From an uncultured Lachnospiraceae bacterium (GTDB lineage Bacteria; Bacillota; Clostridia; Lachnospirales; Lachnospiraceae), in NCBI GenBank assembly GCA_946628415.1, contig CAMOWK010000007.1:1-64000 (forward strand): a stretch of DNA of 64,000 nucleotides, read 5' to 3'. The notes under the pieces are model-generated. The model searched no databases, was not told the origin of the DNA, and saw only the letters and a list, made by a program, of their open reading frames with translations. Both the position numbers and the translations under genes were made by a program. Shown here one piece after another: positions 52,959 to 62,391 of the stretch (positions within the stretch are counted from its first letter, which is position 1; the number at the start of each line of letters is the position of its first letter).

Positions 52959-54401
52959 ATGAAAAAGTTTAAAAAAGGAAAGATCAGTCTCACAATCATT
53001 ACAGTTCTTATGGGCATAGCACTCATGACAGGATGTGGCGCAAGCGGAACAGCAGATAACGCTAAGAGAAACAGAGCAAAACAGGATGTTACATTTGATA
53101 CCGATATGGAAAGTGCCTATTTTGCTTCCGGAGATTATTCCGGCGAAGATTATGATTATTACGAAACAACTGAAGCTGCTGCATACGAAGAAGACATTGA
53201 AGCCGCTTACGATGAAGCTGTTTCTGATGAAGCAGAAAGTAAATCAAGCGGAAAGGGCACAGAGAAGGAACAGTCAACCAATAAGATAGATATCGAAAAG
53301 CTCGTATACAGATGCAACATTTCGATAGAAACTCTGAACTATAACAGTACAATAACCGATTTCAAGTCATTCATCAAAGAATGCGGCGGTTTCCTCGAAT
53401 CAGAAAACGCGACTCTGAATGGCGGATACGACTACTACAACAAGGACGCATCCAAGCTCCACACCTATACAGCCACAGTTCGCGTACCATCAGATAAATA
53501 CGAGGAATTTGTAAATAAAACCGACGGGCTCGGTGAGATAACAGGAAAGAATCAGAATGTTACAAATGTATCGCAGGAATACTCCGATCTTTCTGTTGAG
53601 CTGGACGTACTTGCAGCAGAAAGAGCAAGCTATGTGGAGATGCTTAAGCAGGCAAAAGATCTTGATGATATGGATAACATCATCCTTATCACCGATAAGA
53701 TAACAGATATAGATATACAGGTAAATCAGATAAAGACAAGACTTAACACGATCGATAATGACGTAGCTTACAGCTATGTAAATGTAACGATAAGAGAAGT
53801 GAAGGAATATGTTGATGAACCTGACGATACCTTCGGACAGCGTTTCATGAAGGAAGTAAAGGCCGCATGGAAGAGTTTCTTCTTCGGTTTCCAGAACTTT
53901 ATTATATGGCTCGTATCAAACATCCCGGGTCTTATAGTGATCTTCCTCATCGGATTTGGAGTATGGAAACTTATTATTAAGAAGATCATTAAGAAGGCTA
54001 AGGCAAATAAAGCGGAGCGCGAAAAGAGACGTAAAGAAATGCAGCAGTATGGTCCAAGGCCTTATCCTATGGCTTATCCGGTAAATCCTGCAGCAGTACC
54101 CGTAGCTACTGCACCTGCAAATACAGCAGTCGGCGCACCTGCTAATTCTGATGTAAAGAGTTCTAGTGCAAAGAGCGATGATCCAACTACTAAAAATGCT
54201 GGCGCTAATGATGACGATACAGATGCTTCCAATGCAAATGATTCCGATACTAAAGACGCTGATGCGAATGATGACGATACCAAAAATGATGATGCAAAAG
54301 ACAATGATATCAAAGAGGCAGGAGCAACTGACGGTAAGACAGTGGCTACAAATGCAGCAGATAAGCTTGCCAAGATAAAAAATGATGATAAAGATGAATG
54401 A
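52959..54401 (+). CDS. DUF4349 lipoprotein with a cytoplasmic acidic tail
   Basis: About 480 residues. The preferred ATG at 52959 follows GGAGGAG; the upstream in-frame ATG at 52869 would add 30 residues that hide the signal. The lipoprotein signal ends LMGIALMTGC, the lipobox Cys being near residue 26. A DUF4349 domain (about 105-330) has YRCNISIETLNYNSTITDF and the coiled-coil-forming VLAAERASYVEMLKQAKDL. A membrane helix (about 330-355) follows, then a basic stretch (KKAKANKAEREKRRKEM) and a low-complexity Asp/Asn/Ala tail (about 410-475) repeating DDDT/DAND phrases. DUF4349 proteins are of unknown function. The topology, lipid anchor outside and tail inside, is inferred. Confidence 0.87.
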   Translation: MKKFKKGKISLTIITVLMGIALMTGCGASGTADNAKRNRAKQDVTFDTDMESAYFASGDYSGEDYDYYETTEAAAYEEDIEAAYDEAVSDEAESKSSGKGTEKEQSTNKIDIEKLVYRCNISIETLNYNSTITDFKSFIKECGGFLESENATLNGGYDYYNKDASKLHTYTATVRVPSDKYEEFVNKTDGLGEITGKNQNVTNVSQEYSDLSVELDVLAAERASYVEMLKQAKDLDDMDNIILITDKITDIDIQVNQIKTRLNTIDNDVAYSYVNVTIREVKEYVDEPDDTFGQRFMKEVKAAWKSFFFGFQNFIIWLVSNIPGLIVIFLIGFGVWKLIIKKIIKKAKANKAEREKRRKEMQQYGPRPYPMAYPVNPAAVPVATAPANTAVGAPANSDVKSSSAKSDDPTTKNAGANDDDTDASNANDSDTKDADANDDDTKNDDAKDNDIKEAGATDGKTVATNAADKLAKIKNDDKDE

Positions 54402-54478
54402 TTACATGTTCTGTCATCTGTATAGTGCAGTGCTGATTGTATGGTTTTTCAGAGAATAACACCTTACTTATAACAAAA

Positions 54479-54518
54479 GATGGCAGTTGAGGGAAAAGCC
54501 TCAACTGCCATCTTTTTT
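54479..54518 (+). terminator. Strong terminator after the DUF4349 gene
   Basis: Perfect 15-bp arms (54479-54493 and 54499-54513) with a 5-base loop, followed by a T run to 54518. Confidence 0.92.
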
Positions 54519-54554
54519 ATTGGTCTTCCTCTTTTGGTTTAGTATCGTTAATTT

Positions 54555-54597
54555 AAGGCGGAATGAAGTTTTATAGACTGATCATCCCGCCTTATTT
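54555..54597 (+). terminator. Second stem-loop between the DUF4349 gene and the zinc-ribbon gene
   Basis: Arms aaggcgg (54555-54561) and ccgcctt (54586-54592), extended by ATGA/TCAT, are followed on the plus strand by ATTTTTAT. On the minus strand it lies about 35 bases past the stop of the gene at 54628, so it could serve both. Confidence 0.6.
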
Positions 54598-54627
54598 TTA
54601 TACTCTTATTTTATAAACAAATACATT

Positions 54628-55812
54628 TTATTTATCATACAGATTATAGCTCTGGCAAAGAAGATTCATAGACTTAAGAAGCTTATGAATATAGATGAAA
54701 GGTCCTACTATAATGAATGAACCGAGTATATTCCAAAGCCAGAAAGTAGCTGCGTTGAATTTGTAATTAATGTTTCTGAATCTAAGCTCTTCGCCTATCC
54801 TGTTTGACATCTTATGTGACCATACCAGTACAGAAATACCGCATGTGATAGATGCAAAGAATGAAACAAGCATAAGATTCATGGTCTTTTTTCCGTCATG
54901 CTTAGTTGCAAGTGTATTAAGGTCATCCACGATTGTATATTCAACCCAAAGATCGTAGAAACCAAGTGTAACTATACCAAGAAGTATGTATTTAAGAAGT
55001 GTTCTGTTAGTACGAAGCTCCTGCTTTCCGAAATTTGTTACATCATTGTACGGAGGAACTGCAACACCGCCCATCTCACTCTGATACATAGCGCCCACAT
55101 TTGCATCATTTCTTGCCACATCAGGCTGAGGAAGTGTTCCTGTCATCATAAGAGGTCCTGAAAATTCAGGCGCTCCTGCATAGCTTTCCCCTTTATATAT
55201 CTCAGTCACGCCCTGTGGCTGACCCTGATTTGGCGTCATGTTCTGCTGCATCGGTGCGCCTTGGAACTGTGGTCCCGGTGCCTGATTCTGTGCCGGCTGC
55301 TGTGGTACTGGCATCGGTGCCTGATTCTGTACAGGTTGTTGCGGTCCCGGTGCCGGTGCCTGATTCTGCATAGGCTGCTGTGGTGCTGCTTCTGCTTCAG
55401 GTGCAGGAATTTCCGGTTTAAAATCGTCATTAAAATCATCCTTAAAATCGGTCTTGAAACCGTCATCACCCGAACCATGTCCCGGTATATATGCATCACC
55501 TGTAAGGACTGTTGTGCCATCCTCTACAGGTTCCCCATCATCAATTTCTTCAGCATATGGGTTTACAGGAATATCCTGAAGCATGCTGTTACTTTCCGGA
55601 TGAATTGGCTGTGCCATCGGCTGTGGTGCTTCCGGCGCCTGCTGCTGCGGCTGTTGTGGCACCTGTACCTCCGGTGCCGGTTGATTTACCTGTGGTGCCT
55701 GCTGCTGCGGTGCCATTCCCATATTCATTTTTACTGCACGCATATCCGCCCCGCAAAATCTGCAGAAATCCGCATTATCATCTATCTGTGATCCACACTG
55801 TCTACAAAACAT
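54628..55812 (-). CDS. Zinc-ribbon protein with Pro/Gln linker and DUF4234 membrane domain
   Basis: A 394-residue protein. A Cys4 zinc ribbon (MFCRQCG...FCRFCG, residues 3-21) is followed by a Pro/Gln/Ala-rich linker, an acidic piece with a DGTTVLTGD motif (T100 and T101), more Pro/Gln repeats (QNQAPAPGPQQP), and a DUF4234 membrane domain from about 270: LLKYILLGIVTLGFYDLWVE, DDLNTLA and three or four helices. The GTTVL phrase has the same T-x-x-L shape as the seven motifs in the acidic protein at 17504, which suggests it may also be a target of Ser/Thr kinase and FHA proteins. The ATG has GGAGGTACTT upstream. It follows phosphoglucomutase by 12 bases. Confidence 0.85.
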   Translation of the reverse strand: MFCRQCGSQIDDNADFCRFCGADMRAVKMNMGMAPQQQAPQVNQPAPEVQVPQQPQQQAPEAPQPMAQPIHPESNSMLQDIPVNPYAEEIDDGEPVEDGTTVLTGDAYIPGHGSGDDGFKTDFKDDFNDDFKPEIPAPEAEAAPQQPMQNQAPAPGPQQPVQNQAPMPVPQQPAQNQAPGPQFQGAPMQQNMTPNQGQPQGVTEIYKGESYAGAPEFSGPLMMTGTLPQPDVARNDANVGAMYQSEMGGVAVPPYNDVTNFGKQELRTNRTLLKYILLGIVTLGFYDLWVEYTIVDDLNTLATKHDGKKTMNLMLVSFFASITCGISVLVWSHKMSNRIGEELRFRNINYKFNAATFWLWNILGSFIIVGPFIYIHKLLKSMNLLCQSYNLYDK

Positions 55813-55824
55813 AGTAAGTACCTC

Positions 55825-57555
55825 CTATGATAAACTGTCTATAAGCTCCTGCACCTTTGAAGCAAATTCCTTTGACTTACTCTCGGCATCAGAAAGGCTT
55901 TCTCCCTTAACTCCATAGTAGAATTTAATCTTAGGTTCTGTACCTGATGGTCGTGCACAGAGCCATGCATCATCCGAAAGTTCATAATAAAGAACATTTG
56001 ACTTTGGAAGCCCTGTCGGACGTACAGCTCCTGTAGCAATGTCTGTTATGGTGTCCTTATCGTAATCTCTTACAGCAAGAACCTTGTATCCTCCGATCTC
56101 AGTAAGAGTTGTATTCCTGAGAGCTGTCATTACTCCCTTGATTTTCTCTACTCCGTCAAGTCCCTTCATTGTGATGGTTGTAATTGCATCGGATATGTAT
56201 CCGTATTTCTCATACATATCGATCATTGCATCCCAGAGAGTCTTGCCTTTTGACTTATAGAAAGCCGCCGCCTCGCAGAGAGCCATTGTTGCAACTATTG
56301 CGTCTTTATCTCTTGCATGGGTTCCGATAAGACATCCGTAGCTTTCCTCAAATCCGAAGAGATATGTACCAACTCCGCTCTTCTCGAAGCCGAGTATCTC
56401 ACGGCCTATCCACTTAAATCCTGTAAGGCACTCAATGAGCTCTACTCCATAAGCCTTTGCTATCTGATCAGCTAAATTTGTAGTAACTATAGTCTTAATG
56501 AAACGTCCATCCGAAGGCAGTCCCTTTGTAGCCTTTGTCTCGCTGATCTCATATTCTGCAAGAAGGCTTCCTGACATATTGCCTGTCAGACATTTATATT
56601 CGCCGCTCTTGGTATCCTTAACGTAAACACCAAGTCTGTCAGCATCGGGATCTGTAGCAAGAACAAGATCCGCGTCCTTCTCCTCGGCAAGCTTAAGTGC
56701 AAGTGCGAATGCTTCTTTTGCTTCCGGATTCGGATAATCAACTGTAGGGAAGTTACCGTCAGGAAGCTCCTGCTCAGGAACTACATATACATTCGGGAAT
56801 CCGATTTCACTGAGTATTCTTCTGGCAGGTATATTGCCTGTTCCGTGAAGAGGTGAATATACAACTTTTATATCCTTACCAAATTCATCAATGGCATCCT
56901 GGTGGATTATCTGCTTTTTAAGTTCAGCTATGTAAGCGTCATCAACTTCCTTGCCGATCACATTGTAAAGCCCTTTTGCCTTTGCCTCTTCCATATCCAT
57001 GGTCTTAGCTTCGTCGATTCGAAGAGCCTTAACTTCGCTCATGATTCCTGTATCGTTTGGAGGAGTTATCTGTGCACCGTCCTCCCAGTAAACTTTATAT
57101 CCGTTATATTCAGGTGGGTTGTGGCTTGCTGTTATATTGATACCTGCTGTACAGCCAAGATATCTTACGGCAAATGAAAGCTCCGGTGTCGGTCTGAGTG
57201 ATTCAAATCTATACGCCTTGATGCCATTTGCAGCAAGAGTAAGCGCCGCAACATCAGCAAATTCAGGTGAAAATCTGCGGCAGTCAAATGCTATCGCTAC
57301 GCCCTTATCCTGTGCTCCCTGCTTTATTATATAATTTGCAAGTCCCTGTGTAGCTCTTGCAACCACATAAGTATTCATACGATTAGTTCCTGCTCCGATG
57401 ATTCCTCTCAGTCCTGCTGTTCCGAACTCAAGCTCAACAGAAAACCTTTCACGAATTTCTGCTTCATCATCTTTGATAGCAACAAGTTCTTTCTTTGTCT
57501 CCTCATCGAAAAATGGGCTCTCAAGCCATTCCTCATATACTTTCTTGTAATCCAT
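55825..57555 (-). CDS. Phosphoglucomutase/phosphomannomutase family enzyme
   Basis: A 576-residue alpha-D-phosphohexomutase, interconverting sugar 1- and 6-phosphates. Motifs: ELEFGTAGLRGIIGAGTNRM at the N-terminus, GINITASHNPPEYNGYK with the phosphoserine, metal loop VLATDPDADRLGV, FKWIGREILGFEK, LFGFEESYGCL and C-terminal RPSGTEPKIKFYYG. The length and GTAGLRG form match the PgcA/YbbT-like phosphoglucomutase of Firmicutes rather than GlmM. AAGGAGGTTATAAG precedes the ATG. It probably feeds glucose 1-phosphate for wall or storage polymers. Confidence 0.93.
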   Translation of the reverse strand: MDYKKVYEEWLESPFFDEETKKELVAIKDDEAEIRERFSVELEFGTAGLRGIIGAGTNRMNTYVVARATQGLANYIIKQGAQDKGVAIAFDCRRFSPEFADVAALTLAANGIKAYRFESLRPTPELSFAVRYLGCTAGINITASHNPPEYNGYKVYWEDGAQITPPNDTGIMSEVKALRIDEAKTMDMEEAKAKGLYNVIGKEVDDAYIAELKKQIIHQDAIDEFGKDIKVVYSPLHGTGNIPARRILSEIGFPNVYVVPEQELPDGNFPTVDYPNPEAKEAFALALKLAEEKDADLVLATDPDADRLGVYVKDTKSGEYKCLTGNMSGSLLAEYEISETKATKGLPSDGRFIKTIVTTNLADQIAKAYGVELIECLTGFKWIGREILGFEKSGVGTYLFGFEESYGCLIGTHARDKDAIVATMALCEAAAFYKSKGKTLWDAMIDMYEKYGYISDAITTITMKGLDGVEKIKGVMTALRNTTLTEIGGYKVLAVRDYDKDTITDIATGAVRPTGLPKSNVLYYELSDDAWLCARPSGTEPKIKFYYGVKGESLSDAESKSKEFASKVQELIDSLS

Positions 57556-57593
57556 CTTATAACCTCCTTATAAGAACGCTTCTTTGTGATATC

Positions 57594-58643
57594 TTAATTT
57601 CCCGCACTGTATGCTTTAAGTTCGTTAAATGCTTTTTTCGCGTCAGCTTCTTTTAATCCTATGGATGTGTATGCTGAAATGTAACGTCCTTTTATCATAT
57701 AAGCCTGTATAGCATACATATCAATACTCTGACTGCCTACTGTATAAGTAAGCTTCATCTCATATGCGTCACATGACTTCCCGGCAATCGTTACTTTTGT
57801 GGATGTAATATCCGACATTGAAAGTCCTGTACCCTGCATCTGCTGCTCAAGTTCCTGTTTGTACATTGACTTAAGCTTCTCAAGATCGGGAGTTCCCATC
57901 GCTATCTTTCCGTCAATGACCATGATGTTAAATGACGCTGCATTTGTCATACTCTGCTTTGATGCAACAAGTTCAGCAACCGGAGTTCCTTTCCTTATTT
58001 CAGCCATCTCATCAGATCCGGTGTAGCCCTGAACTGTCCAGTCTGAAGACATATTTGCCTGTACGCCAAAATATGCATTCGTATATGTACTTCCGTTTAA
58101 TTCTCCGGGCACATACTTATTCTTCATTATTTTAAGCACTACACCTATAAGTGCAATGACTGCGATAATGAGTATCGCTCCTACGACAATTTTAGTGGAA
58201 CTGCTGCTTGGTTTAGGAGAAACATATCCTCCTCCGCCATATGCCGCGCCACCGTTTGGATAAGCACCTCCGGGACCACCTGCTCCGGAACCCGGATAGT
58301 TTCCGGCTGGTCCACCCGGATAAGCACCGCCCTGAGCTCCGGGATTAATGCTTCCTCCTGCCGCTCTTTGTGCGTTATATCTCATAGTTGCATTTTCTAC
58401 AGGATCCGGTGCTTCTTCCTTCATACGAAGGCCTCCACCCATGCTTCCGCTTGTCGGCTCCGGATCTTCCTTCATGCGAAGGCCGCCTGAATTGCCGCTA
58501 CCGTAGGAACTGCCTGTTTCCATACCACTTCCTAACCCGCTTGCAAAATCATCGCCAAAGTCTGTCGTGGTCTTTTTTTCGAAATCGTCGCCGAAAGCTT
58601 CCCCACTCTTCATAAAATCATCAAGATTGTCATACTGTCCCAC
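57594..58643 (-). CDS. Single-pass membrane protein with Gly/Pro-rich N-terminal region
   Basis: A 349-residue protein. The N-terminal about 145 residues are Gly-, Pro- and Asn-rich, with two copies of GGLRMKE (about residues 53 and 71) and a GGPGGAYPNGGAAYGGGGY stretch. A membrane helix at about 150-172 (KIVVGAILIIAVIALIGVVL) precedes an extracytoplasmic alpha/beta domain of about 175 residues with no family I can name. Start is GTG with GGGGAGG upstream. The layout, a disordered cytoplasmic arm, one helix and an outside domain, is like that of the other one-pass proteins in this window. Confidence 0.7.
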   Translation of the reverse strand: MGQYDNLDDFMKSGEAFGDDFEKKTTTDFGDDFASGLGSGMETGSSYGSGNSGGLRMKEDPEPTSGSMGGGLRMKEEAPDPVENATMRYNAQRAAGGSINPGAQGGAYPGGPAGNYPGSGAGGPGGAYPNGGAAYGGGGYVSPKPSSSSTKIVVGAILIIAVIALIGVVLKIMKNKYVPGELNGSTYTNAYFGVQANMSSDWTVQGYTGSDEMAEIRKGTPVAELVASKQSMTNAASFNIMVIDGKIAMGTPDLEKLKSMYKQELEQQMQGTGLSMSDITSTKVTIAGKSCDAYEMKLTYTVGSQSIDMYAIQAYMIKGRYISAYTSIGLKEADAKKAFNELKAYSAGN

Positions 58644-58679
58644 TCTGATAATCCTCCCCGTTTCTTTTATTAAAACTTT

Positions 58680-60053
58680 TTATTTATTATTACTTAGCAT
58701 CTTTCCTGCCAAGTCTTCAAGTACCTCTTTATTATTCAGCGACGGTTCATCCAGAACCATATCTAAAAGTGCATCGAGTATCCTGCCTATATCGGGGCCT
58801 CTCTCAACTCCCATTTCGATAAGATCCCTGCCGTCTATCTTTAAGTCCTTGATATTCAGCGCATCAGCCGAAGCTGTAATCTCCTTATAATAACCTTCAA
58901 AGTCTTTAAGCAGTTCAGCTTTCCACTCAGCCCTGTAACTGCTCTGCCCCTTCATGTCTGCAATCCTTAGTTCAAGGAGATCAGGGTAATTCTCAATTCC
59001 GAGTCCCGAAAGAAGTTTTCTCATCCCCTTCTTCGAAAAACCGTTTATCCCTGCATCATGGTAGTACACCAGTCTTTTTACAGACTTTATAGTGTCATTA
59101 TCCATTCTAAATCGGCGGAGGATTCCCGGAACCATATCGGCTCCTATCCGGTTATGCCCTTTAAAATGATCGACCTCGTGATAGAACCTGCCGCCCATTT
59201 CAAGGTCCACTACCTCTACCGTCCTGGATGCAGGCTTACCTATATCGTGAAATAACGCCGCATACCTCAGGTGTTTCTTATTCGATACATTTTTCATCAC
59301 TTCTATGGTATGGTGTCCCACATCATAGATATGATAAGGTGTATTCTGCGGAGTATTCATGAGTAAATCAAATTCAGGAAGAATGATTCCCGTAATTCCA
59401 AGATCATATAACTCTTCAATCTTCTCCGGATGATCGGACGTTATAAGCTTTGTAAACTCTGTTTCGATTCTTTCGGCACTTACCATGGAAAGTTCCTTAA
59501 CATGAGCCTTTATAGCCTCCCTTGTCTCTTCGGAAACTCTGAACCCGAGCTCGGCCGAGAATCTCACAGCCCTCATAATCCGGAGCGCATCTTCATCAAA
59601 CCTCTCGTCAGGATTACCCACTGCTCTGATGACCTTATTCTCAAGGTCGGAAACGCCTCCGAAAAGATCAACCAGCCCCTCGTCATCACTGTATGCCATA
59701 GCATTTATAGTGAAGTCACGTCTGAGAAGATCAGCAGATAATTCTCTTGTAAATGTAACGCTGTCCGGTCTTCTGTGATCCGTGTACTCTCCGTCAACTC
59801 TGTAAGTAGTAACCTCATATCCGGTATCGCCCATAAGAACAGTAACAGTACCATGCTTAAGTCCTGTATCAACAGTCCTCCTGAAAATCCTCTTAACATC
59901 TTCGGGAAGGGCTGATGTGGTGATGTCCCAGTCCTTCGGAATCCTGCCGAGTATGCTGTCCCTTACGCACCCACCTACAACGTATGCTTCGTATCCCGCA
60001 TTATGCAGTTTTTCAATTATTTCACCGGCAGCTGCCGGTATAGTTATCCTCAT
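58680..60053 (-). CDS. cca: CCA tRNA nucleotidyltransferase with HD domain
   Basis: About 457 residues. It adds the CCA end to tRNA. The N-terminal head domain has VVGGCVRDSILGRIPKDWDI with the DxD metal site (KDWDI), TVDTGLKHGTVTV, RRDFTINAMA and DLFGGVSDLENKVIRAVG. RIMRAVRFSAELGFRV opens the neck. The C-terminal half has an HD domain (LRYAALFHDIGKP with HHT and YYHDAG). The ATG at 60053 is preferred to the TTG at 60056. It follows proS by a terminator, so it is probably separately transcribed. The head and HD architecture matches class II bacterial CCA enzymes of Clostridia. Confidence 0.95.
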   Translation of the reverse strand: MRITIPAAAGEIIEKLHNAGYEAYVVGGCVRDSILGRIPKDWDITTSALPEDVKRIFRRTVDTGLKHGTVTVLMGDTGYEVTTYRVDGEYTDHRRPDSVTFTRELSADLLRRDFTINAMAYSDDEGLVDLFGGVSDLENKVIRAVGNPDERFDEDALRIMRAVRFSAELGFRVSEETREAIKAHVKELSMVSAERIETEFTKLITSDHPEKIEELYDLGITGIILPEFDLLMNTPQNTPYHIYDVGHHTIEVMKNVSNKKHLRYAALFHDIGKPASRTVEVVDLEMGGRFYHEVDHFKGHNRIGADMVPGILRRFRMDNDTIKSVKRLVYYHDAGINGFSKKGMRKLLSGLGIENYPDLLELRIADMKGQSSYRAEWKAELLKDFEGYYKEITASADALNIKDLKIDGRDLIEMGVERGPDIGRILDALLDMVLDEPSLNNKEVLEDLAGKMLSNNK

Positions 60054-60077
60054 CAATAATATGCGTCCTGTTATATA

Positions 60078-60108
60078 AAAATAGGTCCGACTCGTTTGAG
60101 CCGGACCG
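60078..60108 (-). terminator. Terminator of proS
   Basis: Arms ggtccgactc (60085-60094) and gagccggacc (60099-60108) form a stem of 10 bp with one mismatch, followed on the minus strand by a T run (60078-60083). It lies just past the proS stop. Confidence 0.88.
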
Positions 60109-60119
60109 CTTTTGTCCTT

Positions 60120-61556
60120 TTAGTACGCTCTTCCAAAGTATACCATTTTTTTCGCCGGTTTTCCACAACAAACACAAGTATCGCTTATGTTTTCCTGTTC
60201 GAACGGCATACACCTTGTTGTCGCGCCTGTTTCCTCTTTGATTTTATCCTCACATTCTCTTTCACCGCACCACATTGCTTTGATAAATCCCGGACGATTG
60301 TTAACGGTGTCAACAAACTCATCCCACGATTTTACTGTATATGTATGTGTATCCCTGTGAGTTCTTGCAGCCTCCAGCATATCCTTCTGGATAGTTACAA
60401 GAAGCTTTTCGATATATGTATCTATCTCATCGAGAGAAACTGTAGCCTTCTCGCCGGTATCACGTCTTACGACTACTGCCACATTTGCTTCTATATCACG
60501 AGGTCCTATCTCTACTCTTACAGGAATACCTCTCATCTCCTGCTCTGCAAATTTGAATCCCGGTGATCTGTCAGCTCCGTCCACCTTTACACGTGAAACC
60601 GAACTTAATTTTTCTTTCAGAGCCATGGCTGCATCAAGAACCCCTTCCTTCTTCTGCTGGATAGGGATGATCATTACCTGGGTAGGTGCGATCATCGGCG
60701 GAAGCTTAAGTCCGTTATCATCACCGTGAACCATTATGATAGCTCCAATAAGTCTTGTAGTCATACCCCACGAGGTCTGGTGTACATACTGAAGCTTATT
60801 CTCCTTATCGGTATACTGGATTCCGAATGCCTCGGCAAATCCGCTTCCGAAGTTATGACTTGTTCCTGACTGAAGCGCTTTTCCGTCATGCATAAGAGCT
60901 TCTATTGTGTATGTGGCAACAGCTCCGGCAAACTTTTCTTTCTCCGTCTTTCTTCCTTTAACAACCGGAATCGCAAGTACTTCTTCGCAGAAATCAGCAT
61001 ATAAATTTAGCATCTGAATAGTTCTTTCTTCTGCTTCCTCTGCTGTTGCATGAGCTGTATGACCTTCCTGCCACAGGAATTCTCTTGAACGAAGGAACGG
61101 TCTTGTCTCCTTCTCCCAACGTACAACCGAACACCACTGATTGTAAACCTTTGGAAGGTCTCTGTAGGATTCTATATCTTTTTTATAAAAATCGCAGAAA
61201 AGCGTCTCGGATGTAGGTCTTACGCACATTCTTTCCTGAAGAGGATTAAGTCCTCCGTGAGTAACCCACGCAACCTCAGGTGCAAAACCTTCAACATGAT
61301 CCTTTTCCTTTTCAAGAAGGCTTTCCGGAATCATCATCGGAAGATATACATTTTCAACTCCGGTCTCCTTGAACCTTCTGTCGAGTTCCTTCTGGATATT
61401 CTCCCATATTGCGTATCCCGCCGGTTTAAGTACCATGAATCCCTTTACACTTGTGTATCCCGTTAAGTCTGCCTTAACTACCACATCGGTATACCACTGT
61501 GCAAAATCTTCTTCCATTGAAGTAATCGCTTCAACCTTCTTCTTGTTGTCTGCCAT
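60120..61556 (-). CDS. proS: Prolyl-tRNA synthetase, archaeal/eukaryotic-type
   Basis: A 478-residue class II prolyl-tRNA synthetase of the short type without the editing insertion. Motifs: the N-terminal [38 protein letters not shown] (motif 1 region), [36 protein letters not shown] (motif 2), and [20 protein letters not shown] (motif 3). The C-terminal end has the zinc-binding Cys set and finishes MVYFGRAY. This archaeal-type enzyme is normal for many Clostridia. The ATG has CAGGAGAT upstream. No T-box leader is visible in the 60-base gap ahead. It follows the RluA-type gene. Confidence 0.95.
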   Translation of the reverse strand: MADNKKKVEAITSMEEDFAQWYTDVVVKADLTGYTSVKGFMVLKPAGYAIWENIQKELDRRFKETGVENVYLPMMIPESLLEKEKDHVEGFAPEVAWVTHGGLNPLQERMCVRPTSETLFCDFYKKDIESYRDLPKVYNQWCSVVRWEKETRPFLRSREFLWQEGHTAHATAEEAEERTIQMLNLYADFCEEVLAIPVVKGRKTEKEKFAGAVATYTIEALMHDGKALQSGTSHNFGSGFAEAFGIQYTDKENKLQYVHQTSWGMTTRLIGAIIMVHGDDNGLKLPPMIAPTQVMIIPIQQKKEGVLDAAMALKEKLSSVSRVKVDGADRSPGFKFAEQEMRGIPVRVEIGPRDIEANVAVVVRRDTGEKATVSLDEIDTYIEKLLVTIQKDMLEAARTHRDTHTYTVKSWDEFVDTVNNRPGFIKAMWCGERECEDKIKEETGATTRCMPFEQENISDTCVCCGKPAKKMVYFGRAY

Positions 61557-61619
61557 TTTATATATCTCCTGTATTATTAATAATTAAAGTAAATGCATTG
61601 CTTCCTGAATCCATATTTA

Positions 61620-62390
61620 TCAGAATTCATCCAGCTCAATTGCTTCAAACGCTTTTGTATCAGGCTCCTTCTTGAGTACTATCCTTTCACCCGTCACGGG
61701 GTGGATAAACTCAAGTCTCGAGGAATAAAGAGCAATCTCACTTTTCTCTTTTCCTATTCCCCCGTTTTTCATATTCTTACCATTACTCCCCTTCGGCTTT
61801 CCGGCCTGCCCGATTTTCATATTTCCGTACTTCGCGTCACCATGTATGGGAGTGCCGTGATGCGCCATCTGACATCTTATCTGATGATGCCTTCCGGTGA
61901 AAAGTTCTATCAATACATAGGTAAGGTATCCCGAGTCGGTTTCAAATTCATCGAGAAGTTCGTAGTGGAGTATCGCCTTCTTCGCTCCCTTTGTTCCTTC
62001 GGGAACTATCTTCGATACATTTTTTTTCTTATCGAATAATATATAATCTTCGTAAGTTCCTTCTTCGTTTTCGAGATAGCCATCCAGTACTGCCTGATAG
62101 TATTTCCTGATTACCGCATCATCACCCGGCTGCTTCATCTGAATCATGTCACTCAGTTTTGCCGCAACCTCTTTTGTCCTGCCAAAAAGCATTATGCCTC
62201 CGACGGGCTTATCAAGACGGTTTATTACAGCAAGATACGGCTCACTGTCCATATCCGATCTGTCAAATATATAATTTTTAACGATGGAAACCATATCTTC
62301 GCCATTTGATCTGTCGCCCTCCGATGAAATGCCGGGAGGCTTTACCACTGCTGTAAGATATTCATCCTCGTATAAAACTTCAAGTTTCAT
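61620..62390 (-). CDS. RluA-family pseudouridine synthase
   Basis: A 256-residue RNA pseudouridine synthase. Family blocks: YEDEYLTAVVKPPGISSEGD (start), AVINRLDKPVGGIMLFGRTK with the catalytic Asp in NRLDKPVGG, YYQAVLDGYLENEEG, and ELFTGRHHQIRCQMAHHGTP-like end plus GDAKYG. There is no S4 domain, as in YlyB-like or RluD-short enzymes of Firmicutes. A Gly/Lys/Asn-rich insert lies at about residues 195-215. It starts right behind the DUF885 gene (one-base spacing), so translation is coupled. The rRNA or tRNA target cannot be named. Confidence 0.9.
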   Translation of the reverse strand: MKLEVLYEDEYLTAVVKPPGISSEGDRSNGEDMVSIVKNYIFDRSDMDSEPYLAVINRLDKPVGGIMLFGRTKEVAAKLSDMIQMKQPGDDAVIRKYYQAVLDGYLENEEGTYEDYILFDKKKNVSKIVPEGTKGAKKAILHYELLDEFETDSGYLTYVLIELFTGRHHQIRCQMAHHGTPIHGDAKYGNMKIGQAGKPKGSNGKNMKNGGIGKEKSEIALYSSRLEFIHPVTGERIVLKKEPDTKAFEAIELDEF

Positions 62391-62391
62391 T

